From contig CAWHVB010000007.1 in NCBI GenBank assembly GCA_963832715.1, positions 286,580 to 350,579 on the forward strand: a DNA stretch of 64,000 bases, written 5' to 3'. A program made the translations under genes and the position numbers. Of the stretch, positions 19,582 through 27,519 are shown one piece after another. How positions within the stretch are numbered: the stretch's first letter is position 1; every line of letters starts with the position of its first letter. The notes beneath the pieces were generated by a model. It did no database searches and had not been told where the DNA came from. It saw nothing but the letters and a program-made list of their open reading frames with translations. Source of the stretch: DATFVA01 sp963832715. Its GTDB lineage: Bacteria; Bacteroidota; Ignavibacteria; Ignavibacteriales; Ignavibacteriaceae.

Positions 19582-21123
19582 TCAGATTGAAGAATGATTT
19601 TTTAGCGTTGAGGCTAAATCAAAAACTATTTTCATTGATTTGGTTTTTATTATCCAGAGATTTAGCAAATATATCAGGCAAAATACAGCTAATGCAATCA
19701 AAGAAAGCATTGTAGAATTTTGTTCTGCAAATCCCCATAAAAAATATACAATAATATATGAAATCAGCGCACAGAGAAAATGGATAAAAATCTCTGCTAC
19801 AAATTGTTTATGAAAACTAAAAGATAACCTTATACTTATTAAATAGAAACTTGCTAAAAAAAAGAAAGAATAGCTAACCGATGAGCTTAATGCCAATCCA
19901 TCTTGTTTTAAAGTATCCACAAGTATAAAATTTAGTACTATCTTTATTAAAATTCCAATAACGGTAATTACAAGAAGAGCTTTAATCCATCTTGCACTGT
20001 ACATTATCTTATTCAGGACACTGTAAATAGAATAAAAAATGAGACTTAATGACAGATATTTTAATACCTGCGCTGTCATTAAACTATCTGATGAAACAAA
20101 TTTCCCACGCTGAAATATTATTTTTATTATTTCATTGCCGTTAAAAAAAAAGGCAAACATAATAGGAGTAAAGATAATGATGTTTACGCGTACCGCAGAA
20201 ATAAACTGTTGTTCTAATTCCCCCATAGAGCCTGAAGAATAATTTCTTGAAAATTTGGGGAATATCGCTGTAGATAATGCCAGTGAAATTGTCAGGATCG
20301 GCAAGGCGAATAATGTTTGTGCATAATTCAAAGCTGCAATTCCGCCAACCTGTACCGAACTGCTGAAATATCTGTCAGATATCGTGTAGAGCTGACTTAT
20401 AGATTCAATAATTATAATAAGCAATAAATTATGATTAAGGGAGTTCATTAAATGCCTTCTCACAATCATTTTATTGAAGGGTGAGAATAATTTAACGTCA
20501 AATTTATATAGTAAAATTATAAACTGCGTAATCACTCCTGCAAGATACCCTATAGGTATTATTAGTATCCCCAAAAAAGGGCTTAGAAAAAATACTGTTA
20601 ATATGATTACCAAATTAATAGAAAGACGACCAATGGCTGGTAATAAAAAATTATAGTCGCTTTGAAGAAATGAAATTAAGACAGACGAGGCTGAACCAAA
20701 TGGAATAATTAACAAAAAAATATTAAATATAAGCCGAGCTTCTTCAAGTTTAGCAGTTGAAGCACCAGGTAAGTATGCGGTAATAATGAAACCGGAACAA
20801 AAATAAAGAATTGCAGCCAGGGCAATACCGCCAAAGCCAAAAATCCAAAAATTTGATCTGATAAAAGTTTCTTTTTGATCGGGCGATTCCTCAATAAGAT
20901 GATTATAGGCGGGAATAAGATAATTTTGAATTAAAAAAAGAATTATTACATCTATTGTCATTGGGATGGCAGCGCCAACGAGGTAGATGTCAAACTGCTC
21001 ACCAAGTCCGAATGATCCGGCAAATACTACTTCCCGAATAAGGCCCAGCCCCCGGCTCATCAGCCCGACACCAGTTAATAGTATAGATGCGCCGGCAACC
21101 GTAGATGTGAATTTTTTATTCAT
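19582..21123 (-). CDS. MurJ/MviN-like MOP-superfamily lipid flippase
   Basis: The 513-residue protein has about 14 transmembrane helices and the family N-terminus GVGLMSRGLGLIREVVFAGSFG. It also has QNYLIPAYN and an internal FPKFSRNY resembling the MurJ positions that face the central cavity. MurJ flips lipid II. Copies inside exopolysaccharide clusters usually flip the lipid-linked glycan instead, so the substrate is unsettled. Location between rnhC (6 bases away) and glycan genes favours the second role or a shared one. Repeated FFL and IIV stretches make this one of the most AT-rich genes here. Confidence 0.85.
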   Translation of the reverse strand: MNKKFTSTVAGASILLTGVGLMSRGLGLIREVVFAGSFGLGEQFDIYLVGAAIPMTIDVIILFLIQNYLIPAYNHLIEESPDQKETFIRSNFWIFGFGGIALAAILYFCSGFIITAYLPGASTAKLEEARLIFNIFLLIIPFGSASSVLISFLQSDYNFLLPAIGRLSINLVIILTVFFLSPFLGILIIPIGYLAGVITQFIILLYKFDVKLFSPFNKMIVRRHLMNSLNHNLLLIIIIESISQLYTISDRYFSSSVQVGGIAALNYAQTLFALPILTISLALSTAIFPKFSRNYSSGSMGELEQQFISAVRVNIIIFTPIMFAFFFNGNEIIKIIFQRGKFVSSDSLMTAQVLKYLSLSLIFYSIYSVLNKIMYSARWIKALLVITVIGILIKIVLNFILVDTLKQDGLALSSSVSYSFFFLASFYLISIRLSFSFHKQFVAEIFIHFLCALISYIIVYFLWGFAEQNSTMLSLIALAVFCLIYLLNLWIIKTKSMKIVFDLASTLKNHSSI

Positions 21124-21129
21124 TTAGTC

Positions 21130-22035
21130 TTAGAGCGTCCCGGTTATTTTGAAGTGAGTTTTTGTGAGCTGATGTAATAAATCTTCGCTGAACTGCAGCT
21201 TGATCTGCCTGGCAGTTTCTTTTACCTTTTCAGATGAACCTTTGGGTAAGTCTATCATTAGTTCTTTTTTCTGTTTATCAAACCAGTCATTAAACCTGTC
21301 TCTTGCAAGGATGGAGGCTGCGGCAACGGCGGTATATTTTTCTGCCTTTGGGAACTGATGTAATTGCAGCTGTTTACCTTTTTCCTGAAGAGATTCTAAG
21401 ATAAGTCTTTCATTCCCAAATTTGTCGCTTATCGCGGCAGCGGCTTCCTTCCGGCCAAGGATATTCTCCAGAACTTTTGCATGTCCCCAGGCAAGCAGCT
21501 TATTCAAGTTCCCGAACTTTTTATACAGTTCATTATAACGCGGGGGATTTATTGTTACGATATTTATACATTCCTGACCAGAAATATGTTTAATTCCTTC
21601 TGCAAGTTTCTTTATTGAACCATGTGAAATCAGTTTACTGTCTCTTACTCCAATTTCATCCAGCTTTTTTTTCTTCTGAGCGTCAACAAAAACGCCTGCT
21701 ATTACGAGAGGTCCAAAAAAATCACCCTTACCTGATTCATCTGTGCCTATATACTCACCGGGTTCTTCAAACTCAGGTTTTTCGAATGGAAGTTCATCAA
21801 AAATCAATGAATTAACTTTTGAAAATGCAGTAGAATCCCGGTTGCCCTGTAAAACTTTTTTTATTCCTTTTTTTCCAAAATAGACAAGTAATTTTAGTTG
21901 GTCCGTTTTACTGCTGATTACAGCCTCAAAACAATAATTGCCTTTCCGGGGCTGAGAAGTTTCATAACCATTGTTTTTCAGTATTGTCAGAGATTGATTT
22001 ATCTCAGTTTCCGCCTGTTTTTCTAAAACCGTCAA
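21130..22035 (-). CDS. rnhC: Ribonuclease HIII
   Basis: This enzyme cleaves the RNA strand of RNA-DNA hybrids. The 301-residue protein has an N-terminal TBP-like substrate-binding domain (about residues 1-90). The catalytic domain opens with YIGTDESGKGDFFGPLVIAG, whose DE pair is diagnostic of RNase HIII (DEsGkGdyFGP) rather than HII. Further family features are VRDSKLIS and AVAAASILARDRF. It is upstream of the MurJ-like gene, 6 bases apart. A terminator-like hairpin lies about 100 bases upstream of its start. Confidence 0.93.
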   Translation of the reverse strand: MTVLEKQAETEINQSLTILKNNGYETSQPRKGNYCFEAVISSKTDQLKLLVYFGKKGIKKVLQGNRDSTAFSKVNSLIFDELPFEKPEFEEPGEYIGTDESGKGDFFGPLVIAGVFVDAQKKKKLDEIGVRDSKLISHGSIKKLAEGIKHISGQECINIVTINPPRYNELYKKFGNLNKLLAWGHAKVLENILGRKEAAAAISDKFGNERLILESLQEKGKQLQLHQFPKAEKYTAVAAASILARDRFNDWFDKQKKELMIDLPKGSSEKVKETARQIKLQFSEDLLHQLTKTHFKITGTL

Positions 22036-22127
22036 TTATGTTCCGGATTAAATTGAAAGGAGCAAAAATAAATGTAAAAATACTAATTCTGAAAGATATT
22101 AAGGGCAAAAATCTATAACTCGTAAAA

Positions 22128-22173
22128 TAAAAAACCCCTCAAAAATAAATGGATATGATAATTTCATTTGAGG
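22128..22173 (-). terminator. Terminator-like hairpin on the minus strand, upstream of rnhC
   Basis: CCTCAAA at 22137-22143 pairs with TTTGAGG at 22167-22173, with a 23-base loop that can form an extra AAAT/ATTT pair. Read on the minus strand, the stem is followed by GGTTTTTTATTTT. The nearest minus-strand gene upstream ends at 22592 and already has its own hairpin. This one therefore either ends a short unannotated transcript spanning the 11-bp repeat array, or acts as an attenuator for rnhC. The stem is short, so confidence is moderate. Confidence 0.45.
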
Positions 22174-22233
22174 AATGATATCATCACAATCTGAGATTGA
22201 ACCGTGTTAAAAAAGACTGAGACAACTATTTAT

Positions 22234-22288
22234 GACGTATTCAGGACGCATTCAAGACGTATTCAGGACGTATTCAGGACGTATTCAG
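22234..22288. repeat. Five-unit 11-bp tandem array with ACGTAT core
   Basis: Cores begin at 22235, 22246, 22257, 22268 and 22279, exactly 11 bases apart. Four read ACGTAT and the second reads ACGCAT. The linker is TCAGG, with TCAAG once and TCAGA at the end. The period is not a multiple of three and no ORF is supported here, so it is not a coding repeat. It sits in a 556-base gap between rnhC and the exported DinB-like gene. A second array of the same period and core is at 39701. Confidence 0.9.
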
Positions 22289-22540
22289 ATTGGAGGAATA
22301 GTATATTTGCAGTTTTTCAGACGATAATTGATAAGTGTGCACATTCCCTCGAAGTAACCAGGTCATAATGCAGGTATATCTGAAACTCAGATACCGGAAG
22401 ATTGTACTCCTTATTCATTTGGCCAGCTACAATACGGATTTAACAAGAGCGGGGAGATCTTTTGGACAGCCCTTAATCAGCTTTATGGGATATAGAGGAA
22501 CTACCGGAAATTATTTTAAAAGTCAGGGTTTGATAGGGAT

Positions 22541-22579
22541 TAGGTTAAAAGAACCTCTTCCCGGGTTACAGGAAGAGGT
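22541..22579 (-). terminator. Rho-independent-type terminator of the DinB-like gene
   Basis: ACCTCTTCC at 22553-22561 and GGAAGAGGT at 22571-22579 form a perfect 9-bp stem with a 9-base loop. On the minus strand the stem starts 12 bases after the DinB-like stop and is followed by TCTTTTAACC. Position and orientation fit a terminator for the gene at 22592-23131. The T-tract is imperfect. Confidence 0.62.
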
Positions 22580-22591
22580 CTGGGGGTGAAA

Positions 22592-23131
22592 TTACTTTGA
22601 CCAGGGCGGAACGACGCCATTCATTCGGGCGTAGGCTATAAGCTGTCCAAGGTGTTCGTGCAAATGTCCCATTTCGGTAAAGATTACAGTTCTGATACTT
22701 GAATCCTGACCGAACATTTTTACATGGTTGTCCAGCTGTCCTTCATTTAACTGATTGAGGTTTTTATACAGGTCGGCAAAAGAAGTTTTAAGTGCTTCAA
22801 CTACTTTATCTTTCTGGGTAACGTCCTTACCCATACTTTCGTCAGCATTATCGGGTGTTTTTATTCCGGCAAAAGAAAGCACGTAGTAGTTAGAACCTGC
22901 TATATGCATAAGTACTTCTGAAACCGATCTGACACCTTCTTCGGGTCTCCAGGTGTATTTCTCAGCAGGTATCGCCTCAGCCAAAGAGATGATTTTCTCC
23001 TGGGAATCTTTAAAATCAGCCTGAACATCAGAAAAGAAGGCTGAATTACTTTCGGACTGTTGTGCAAATAGTGAAAACGGAATCACAACTGTAGCAAAAA
23101 GTATGTACAACATGTAGTTTTTAATGCTCAT
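22592..23131 (-). CDS. Exported DinB/YfiT-fold protein
   Basis: The start at 23131 is set by a perfect AGGAG seven bases upstream (AGGAGTGCTTTATG) and by the signal peptide it gives (MSIKNYMLYILFATVVIPFSLFAQQ). Longer in-frame starts lack both. The mature protein is a four-helix DinB-type domain with candidate metal ligands: His in EVLMHIAGSNYY, and the pair in TEMGHLHEHLGQLIAY. Cytoplasmic members of this superfamily are thiol-dependent metalloenzymes or of unknown role; a periplasmic member is less usual. It is divergent from the small exported protein at 23309. Its enzymatic role is unknown. Confidence 0.85.
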   Translation of the reverse strand: MSIKNYMLYILFATVVIPFSLFAQQSESNSAFFSDVQADFKDSQEKIISLAEAIPAEKYTWRPEEGVRSVSEVLMHIAGSNYYVLSFAGIKTPDNADESMGKDVTQKDKVVEALKTSFADLYKNLNQLNEGQLDNHVKMFGQDSSIRTVIFTEMGHLHEHLGQLIAYARMNGVVPPWSK

Positions 23132-23230
23132 AAAGCACTCCTTTGGGTTGAAAAATAAATAATTAAGGGGATTTAACTCTGGCAGGAATTTAGCAATGAA
23201 TATGTTGTAAAACAATAATTGATAATTCGA

Positions 23231-23253
23231 CAATGACTATTATAAAGTCATTG
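23231..23253. promoter_or_regulatory. Palindrome between two divergent exported-protein genes
   Basis: CAATGACT (23231-23238) and AGTCATTG (23246-23253) form a perfect 8-bp inverted repeat with a 7-base spacer. It lies about 100 and 55 bases from the two divergent starts. A TTGACA at 23251-23256 overlaps the right arm and could be a -35 element for the plus-strand gene, with a weak TAGTTT 17 bases on. A dimeric repressor or activator site serving both genes is plausible, though not proven. Confidence 0.35.
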
Positions 23254-23308
23254 ACAATTCAGAGAATAGAGTTTAGTTTTAATTGTGTAAATATCTAAGG
23301 TGGTAATA

Positions 23309-23632
23309 ATGAAAATAAATAGAATTTTAATCGCATTTACTGCAGTTTTCCTCTTTATTTCGTTGAATTCATACGGTCAGGATAAAAGTCAGGCAGCTGA
23401 AGATATGGCTGTAAAGCTGCAGCAAAAGGTTCTGTTATCCAATGATCAAACTGCAAAAGTGAAAGATGTTTTGATAAATTATCTCGGGAGTGATGCTCAA
23501 TCATCCCAAGACTCAGCAAACAAATCCATAGAATCTATTTTAGATAAGCGGCAAAAAGCTAAATACGATATCATAAAAAAAGATTGGTGGAGTTCTGTTC
23601 AAAAAGAAGCTGAAAAACTACAGGGCAAATAA
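23309..23632 (+). CDS. Small exported protein of unknown function
   Basis: ATG at 23309 is chosen because AAGGTGG lies five bases upstream; the in-frame GTG at 23300 falls inside that ribosome-binding site. The 107-residue protein has a signal peptide (MKINRILIAFTAVFLFISLNSYG) and a short helical, charged mature part (LLSNDQTAKVKDVLINYLG, then ESILDKRQKAKYDIIKKDWW). The pattern, with LLSNDQTAKV and a DKRQKAKYD turn, recalls small Spy/CpxP-like or DUF4168-like periplasmic helical proteins. I cannot assign a family. It stands alone between a divergent and a convergent neighbour. Confidence 0.8.
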   Translation: MKINRILIAFTAVFLFISLNSYGQDKSQAAEDMAVKLQQKVLLSNDQTAKVKDVLINYLGSDAQSSQDSANKSIESILDKRQKAKYDIIKKDWWSSVQKEAEKLQGK

Positions 23633-23803
23633 TTATATAAAAATATCCGACTTAACTACCCCTAATTACTGCGCTATATAACCTGTGAAAGGTGCATTTC
23701 ACACCTGAAATATGCAGATAAAATTTTTATGTCTGTGTTATAGCAGGATCGATAATAATTGAATCATGGTAAAGCATTGCAAACAGTTAATAAAAATTCT
23801 AAA

Positions 23804-25594
23804 TCAGAATTTTCTACCTTTAACCATGCCTTTGAATGATATCTTTACTGCTGTACCATTATCAGATTCAATTTCTAATTTACCCGACATTTGTGTTGTA
23901 AGGGAAGTAACCAACTGCAAACCAAGTGAATCTGTATTTTCGATATCAATATCGGCAGGGAACCCGATTCCGTTATCTTCCACGACAATCTGATAATCCT
24001 CGTCTTTACTGAAGAGCCTGACAACGATTTCGCCGTCATTCCTGTCTTTGAAAGCATGCTTAATTGAATTGGATATAAGTTCGTTTATAATCAGTCCGCA
24101 CAGGATCGCCTGATCTATTTCAAGTAAGATCTGGGGTGCTTCACACCTGATGCTGATATTAGTGAGCTGCGAGCGGTAGGTCATTGATAAATCACGGATC
24201 AGTGAATCAATATAATCTGAAAAATTTATCTTGTCCAGATCGCGTGACTGATACAGTTTTTCGTGTATCAATGCCATTGATCGGATGCGGCTCTGGCTTT
24301 CCTTGAATACCTGCAGGATTTTTTTGTCGTTCAGATAACCTGCCTGAAGATTTAATAGACTGGAGACTATCTGGAGATTATTCTTAACACGGTGATGAAC
24401 CTCTCTCAGGAGTACAATCTTCTCTTTGAGGGATTCATTTATCTGTTCCTGAGCATGTTTTCTCTGGGCAACTTCTTTCTTAAGTTCTTCGTTAGCAACG
24501 GATAACTCTTTAGTTCTTTCTTTGACCATCTCTTCGAGTCTCTCTTTAGTCTGCTCAAGTTTGATAAGAGCGGCCCGTCTCTGGGTGCCGTCACGGAGAA
24601 CAGCAAGGCCCCCCACTACTTTACCTTCCTGATCAAAAATGGGGGAATATTGTGCTTCAACGAAGTATTCTGTTCCGTTTTGAAGATCCTTCATAAATTT
24701 CCCCCTTGCCGAAACACGGTTCCCCTCCAGTGCGCTTCTGAAGAATTTTTCTTCACCGTCCTGGAAAAAAGAAGGCATCACATCTTTGAGGGTCTTTCCC
24801 TTTGTATCGTTTTTTTTGAGACCGGACATTCTTTCCATTCCAGGGTTCCACCGGGTCAGCTGAAGATCATTATTAAATGCAAAAATTCCATCTATACTAC
24901 TATTTATCAACCTGTCGGAAAAATCCTTCTCAACTAAAATTGCTTCATTCGCCTTCCCCCTCTCCTGAATTTCCCGAACCAGAGCATAAAAAACTACCAG
25001 GAATATTATAAGGCTAAAGACTGTACCAATAATTATTGTAAAAAATGTTTCTCTGACCGAACTGATGATAGTCAAATCCCAGCCTTCAAGGGCTTTATAT
25101 TCCACAGACTTCATCTGGGATACAAATGAAAAAACCCGGTTCATAATATCACTGCCGACTCTCATCTTATAACGATTTATAGTTCCCTTATCGTCCCCCA
25201 GTTTTTTCAGTTCGATTGTGTTAGTGAGCACACTAAGTCTTGAAGTAATAAGAGAGGCTAAAGTATCAACAGACAGCATCTTAACGCTATCCCCTGAAAC
25301 AAGGGATTTGAGCTCAATCAGATCTGACGAGATTGCAGATTCAGTGTTTAGAAAAGGCTGCAGGTAATGTTCTTCACCTGTGATTAGAAATGACCTCTGG
25401 CTTTCTTCCGCCCGGCTCAGTACGGAAATAATTTCTTCAAGGTTATTGAGGACTTTGTAGGTATTCCCCCTACTTTCTGCAGCAGTATAAACATTATCTA
25501 AATTTCTGTAAGATTCTATTCCTATACCGACAATTAGGATCAGAATGAATATAAATCCAATCCGGACAATACGTATATCGTATAATGGTCTCAT
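23804..25594 (-). CDS. CHASE3-PAS sensor histidine kinase (HisKA_2 class)
   Basis: The domain order is as follows: a membrane helix at about 8-26 (IVRIGFIFILILIVGIGIES); a CHASE3-type periplasmic four-helix sensor at about 30-175 (LSRAEESQRSFLITGEEHYL); and a second helix at about 180-205. A PAS domain follows at about 225-340 (DGIFAFNNDLQLTRWNPGME), then a coiled coil to about 385. The kinase core carries REVHHRVKNNLQIVSSLL, the HisKA_2 phospho-His motif, with an N-box IINELISNSIKHAF and VEDNGIGFP. HisKA_2 kinases often signal to response regulators encoded elsewhere, and none is adjacent. It converges with the small exported gene and is divergent from the gene at 25728. Confidence 0.93.
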   Translation of the reverse strand: MRPLYDIRIVRIGFIFILILIVGIGIESYRNLDNVYTAAESRGNTYKVLNNLEEIISVLSRAEESQRSFLITGEEHYLQPFLNTESAISSDLIELKSLVSGDSVKMLSVDTLASLITSRLSVLTNTIELKKLGDDKGTINRYKMRVGSDIMNRVFSFVSQMKSVEYKALEGWDLTIISSVRETFFTIIIGTVFSLIIFLVVFYALVREIQERGKANEAILVEKDFSDRLINSSIDGIFAFNNDLQLTRWNPGMERMSGLKKNDTKGKTLKDVMPSFFQDGEEKFFRSALEGNRVSARGKFMKDLQNGTEYFVEAQYSPIFDQEGKVVGGLAVLRDGTQRRAALIKLEQTKERLEEMVKERTKELSVANEELKKEVAQRKHAQEQINESLKEKIVLLREVHHRVKNNLQIVSSLLNLQAGYLNDKKILQVFKESQSRIRSMALIHEKLYQSRDLDKINFSDYIDSLIRDLSMTYRSQLTNISIRCEAPQILLEIDQAILCGLIINELISNSIKHAFKDRNDGEIVVRLFSKDEDYQIVVEDNGIGFPADIDIENTDSLGLQLVTSLTTQMSGKLEIESDNGTAVKISFKGMVKGRKF

Positions 25595-25727
25595 ACAGAA
25601 TATTTTATATGACTATTATTACAGAACAACAATGTTCCCCAAAAAACAAATAAATGTGATCAGGTACAATATTAATATACCCAAACTTTATAAATTCTTT
25701 AGTTAAAAAACAGTCAGGTAAAAAGTT

Positions 25728-26072
25728 ATGGAATCAGGACACACTATGACAACTCTCTCACAGGTAGTTGATATACTCCGACAAAAAGGATTCAAAGAAG
25801 ATTTTGAAATGACAAAAGCCGGTTTCACAGCTAAAAATTCCGGAAAGATCCTGAAGCCGGATAATATAAAAATTATTAAGACATACAGGTTTGAAGGTGA
25901 TTCCAATCCCGATGATATGTCTATAGTCTATGCAATGGAGACAAATTCCGGAGTTAAAGGAATTCTCATTGACGCTTACGGAACATATGCAGGGAATGAG
26001 ACCGAAAAACTTTCGGAATTTCTAAAGCAAGTTGAGACCCGGGAAGATGAGATGACTAATATTTTATTCTAA
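25728..26072 (+). CDS. Conserved small protein of unknown function
   Basis: The 114-residue soluble protein resembles a family of about 100 residues common in Bacteroidota that databases often label phosphoribosylpyrophosphate synthetase. Recognisable parts are VVDILRQKGFKEDFEM, an IKTYRFEGDSNPDDMSIVYAM core and GVKGILIDAYGTYAG. That label is doubtful, since no PRPP-binding loop is present. ATG at 25728 has AGG 12 bases upstream. A second ATG at 25746 (MTTLSQVVD) has AGGA upstream and may be the true start. It is followed by a probable structured RNA or 3'UTR with a strong terminator. Confidence 0.8.
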   Translation: MESGHTMTTLSQVVDILRQKGFKEDFEMTKAGFTAKNSGKILKPDNIKIIKTYRFEGDSNPDDMSIVYAMETNSGVKGILIDAYGTYAGNETEKLSEFLKQVETREDEMTNILF

Positions 26073-26215
26073 CTATTGCATATTAAATAATATTTGTATT
26101 TACCTCAGTTTTTGATAATAGTAATACACCCGACGAAAATTTATTTATACAGGTGTTTGTTTAAATTTATCTAAATATTATTTTAGTATATTCAATTTTA
26201 ATTCACAAGAGATTT

Positions 26216-26298
26216 GATCCTTTCAAAGGGTCCTCCCCTGCCCTTTGATGGTAAACGGATCGCGCCCAGTGTTTCCCCAACACTGGGTTGTTTTTTTT
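26216..26298 (+). ncRNA. Candidate structured small RNA or 3'UTR with C-rich loop
   Basis: An outer helix GATCC (26216-26220)/GGATC (26257-26261) encloses a hairpin TCAAAGGG (26223-26230)/CCCTTTGA (26241-26248). The 10-base loop is TCCTCCCCTG. A strong terminator hairpin with a T-tract follows directly. The loop is complementary to purine-rich Shine-Dalgarno sequences, as in known C-rich-loop regulatory RNAs. It could be an independent small RNA or be processed from the 3' end of the gene at 25728-26072. It matches no family I can name. Confidence 0.45.
26265..26298 (+). terminator. Strong rho-independent terminator
   Basis: CCCAGTGTT (26265-26273) and AACACTGGG (26279-26287) form a perfect 9-bp stem with a TCCCC loop, followed by TTGTTTTTTTT. 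The orientation ends plus-strand transcription from the gene at 25728 or from the candidate RNA just before it. The rlpA gene on the opposite strand ends 42 bases further on. Confidence 0.93.
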
Positions 26299-26339
26299 AA
26301 AGTAATGCTCTTATAGGTAATAAGGAAGGAGAGGATAAT

Positions 26340-26807
26340 TTATTTGGAGTCACCCCATTTCAAGACATCAACCTGGACTTTAGCAATACCGCTTTTAATC
26401 ATATCCAGTTCTTCTGCTGCTTTCTTCGTAAGGTCGATTATCCTGCCATTGGGATTCACCAGCCGGTCATTGATCCTTACAGTTACTGTCTTCCTGTTTG
26501 TGAGATTCTTAACTCTTACGATCGTTCCGAAGCTATATGAGGGATGTGCAGCAGTAAGTTTATCCTGACTGAATATTTCCCCATTTGAAGTTTTTCTTCC
26601 TTCATATTTGTCAGAGTAATACGATGCAACTCCAACCCTCGATTCAAGAACATCATTATAATTATTTACTTCATCATTATTATCATAACGTGATTCTCTC
26701 CCCACACCGGTGCTGTCATCTGTATGTCTGCCCGGAAAACGGGTACTTGATGCACACGAATAAAATGTAAACATTGATATAAATAGTATTGAACTATATT
26801 TAATCAT
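26340..26807 (-). CDS. rlpA: RlpA-family septal-ring lytic transglycosylase, lipoprotein
   Basis: The 155-residue protein has a lipoprotein signal (MIKYSSILFISMFTFYSC, Cys lipidated) and an RlpA double-psi beta-barrel. The barrel shows GVASYYSDKYEGRKTSNGE, then AAHPSYSFGTIVRVKNL, then VRINDRLVNPNGRIIDLT, where the family usually has GP before the second R. It would act on peptidoglycan at the outer membrane or septum. No SPOR domain follows, so this is the short form. ATG at 26807 overlaps the rsmE stop (ATGA), which favours it over ATG at 26831; neither has a well-spaced ribosome-binding site. The coding end lies 41 bases from a plus-strand terminator. Confidence 0.88.
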   Translation of the reverse strand: MIKYSSILFISMFTFYSCASSTRFPGRHTDDSTGVGRESRYDNNDEVNNYNDVLESRVGVASYYSDKYEGRKTSNGEIFSQDKLTAAHPSYSFGTIVRVKNLTNRKTVTVRINDRLVNPNGRIIDLTKKAAEELDMIKSGIAKVQVDVLKWGDSK

Positions 26808-27514
26808 CTTCCGGATAAAATTGATGCACATTTAATTATTGCTGTTTCACTTCTCAGCCTATAGTTTCCAAGGTTATAATAATTCTTTTTATCAAACAAT
26901 TGCTTTTCATTATCCGTAAAATCACCTTCGGGTCCGAATATAAAATAATAATTTCTTTGTTTAATAATATTATTATTGGAAAATGACTGCTCCGATTCCT
27001 GTGTAAAAAGGATCATCTCCCCATCCATCGAAGAAATTTCAGCAAGGGATCCAGCCACTTTTATAGACGGGAGATAGCTCCGTAAAGATTGTTTCATAGC
27101 AGCAGTGACGATCTTTTCCCAGCGTTCCGGTTTATTCCCCTTCCTGATAGTTCTATCCGAATCAAACACCACAAAATTTGTTATCCCAAGCTCTGTACAT
27201 TTCTCGAGGGCAGACTCGAAACGGTCGGAGCTTTTAAGCCGGGGTATGCAGAAAAAAAGGTTAGCATTGGGGTTCCCGAATTCAAATGTCTCACTGGTTT
27301 TTAATTCGACAGAGCCGGGATTTATTTTGATAATTGAAGTTTTATAAATGATCCCTTCACCATTAGTGACGAAAAGCTGATCACCCGGGTTATGTCTCAT
27401 CACTTTTGTAATATGTTTTGACTCATCCCCTTCAATATTGATTTTATCTCCTTCTTTTGATGAAACAGGAGAATAATACAATTCGATATTAGTTAATTTA
27501 TCAGGATTAATCAT
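26804..27514 (-). CDS. rsmE: 16S rRNA (uracil-1498-N3)-methyltransferase
   Basis: This SPOUT-fold enzyme methylates U1498 in the decoding region of 16S rRNA. The 236-residue length is normal. Key motifs are DESKHITKVMRHNPGD in the N-terminal PUA-like domain, CTELGITNFVVFDSDRT, MKQSLRSYLP, FIFGPEGDFTDNE (the knot SAM loop) and LGNYRLRSETAIIKCASIL. It begins 5 bases after the barrel protein gene and overlaps rlpA by four bases, so the three form one transcription unit. Confidence 0.94.
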   Translation of the reverse strand: MINPDKLTNIELYYSPVSSKEGDKINIEGDESKHITKVMRHNPGDQLFVTNGEGIIYKTSIIKINPGSVELKTSETFEFGNPNANLFFCIPRLKSSDRFESALEKCTELGITNFVVFDSDRTIRKGNKPERWEKIVTAAMKQSLRSYLPSIKVAGSLAEISSMDGEMILFTQESEQSFSNNNIIKQRNYYFIFGPEGDFTDNEKQLFDKKNYYNLGNYRLRSETAIIKCASILSGR

Positions 27515-27519
27515 ACTAA

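Noticed and set aside
22335..22589. 84-codon plus-strand ORF
   Set aside because: It has no recognisable domain or ribosome-binding site, and it covers the inverted repeat that ends the opposite-strand gene; its apparent protein is the chance reading of that gap.
23684..23703. TGTGAAA/TTTCACA hairpin between convergent genes
   Set aside because: It is a 7-bp stem with no T-tract on either side, so a terminator call is not supported.
25624..25637. GAACA/TGTTC short palindrome before the sensor kinase
   Set aside because: Five-base arms with a 4-base spacer occur often by chance and match no site I can name.
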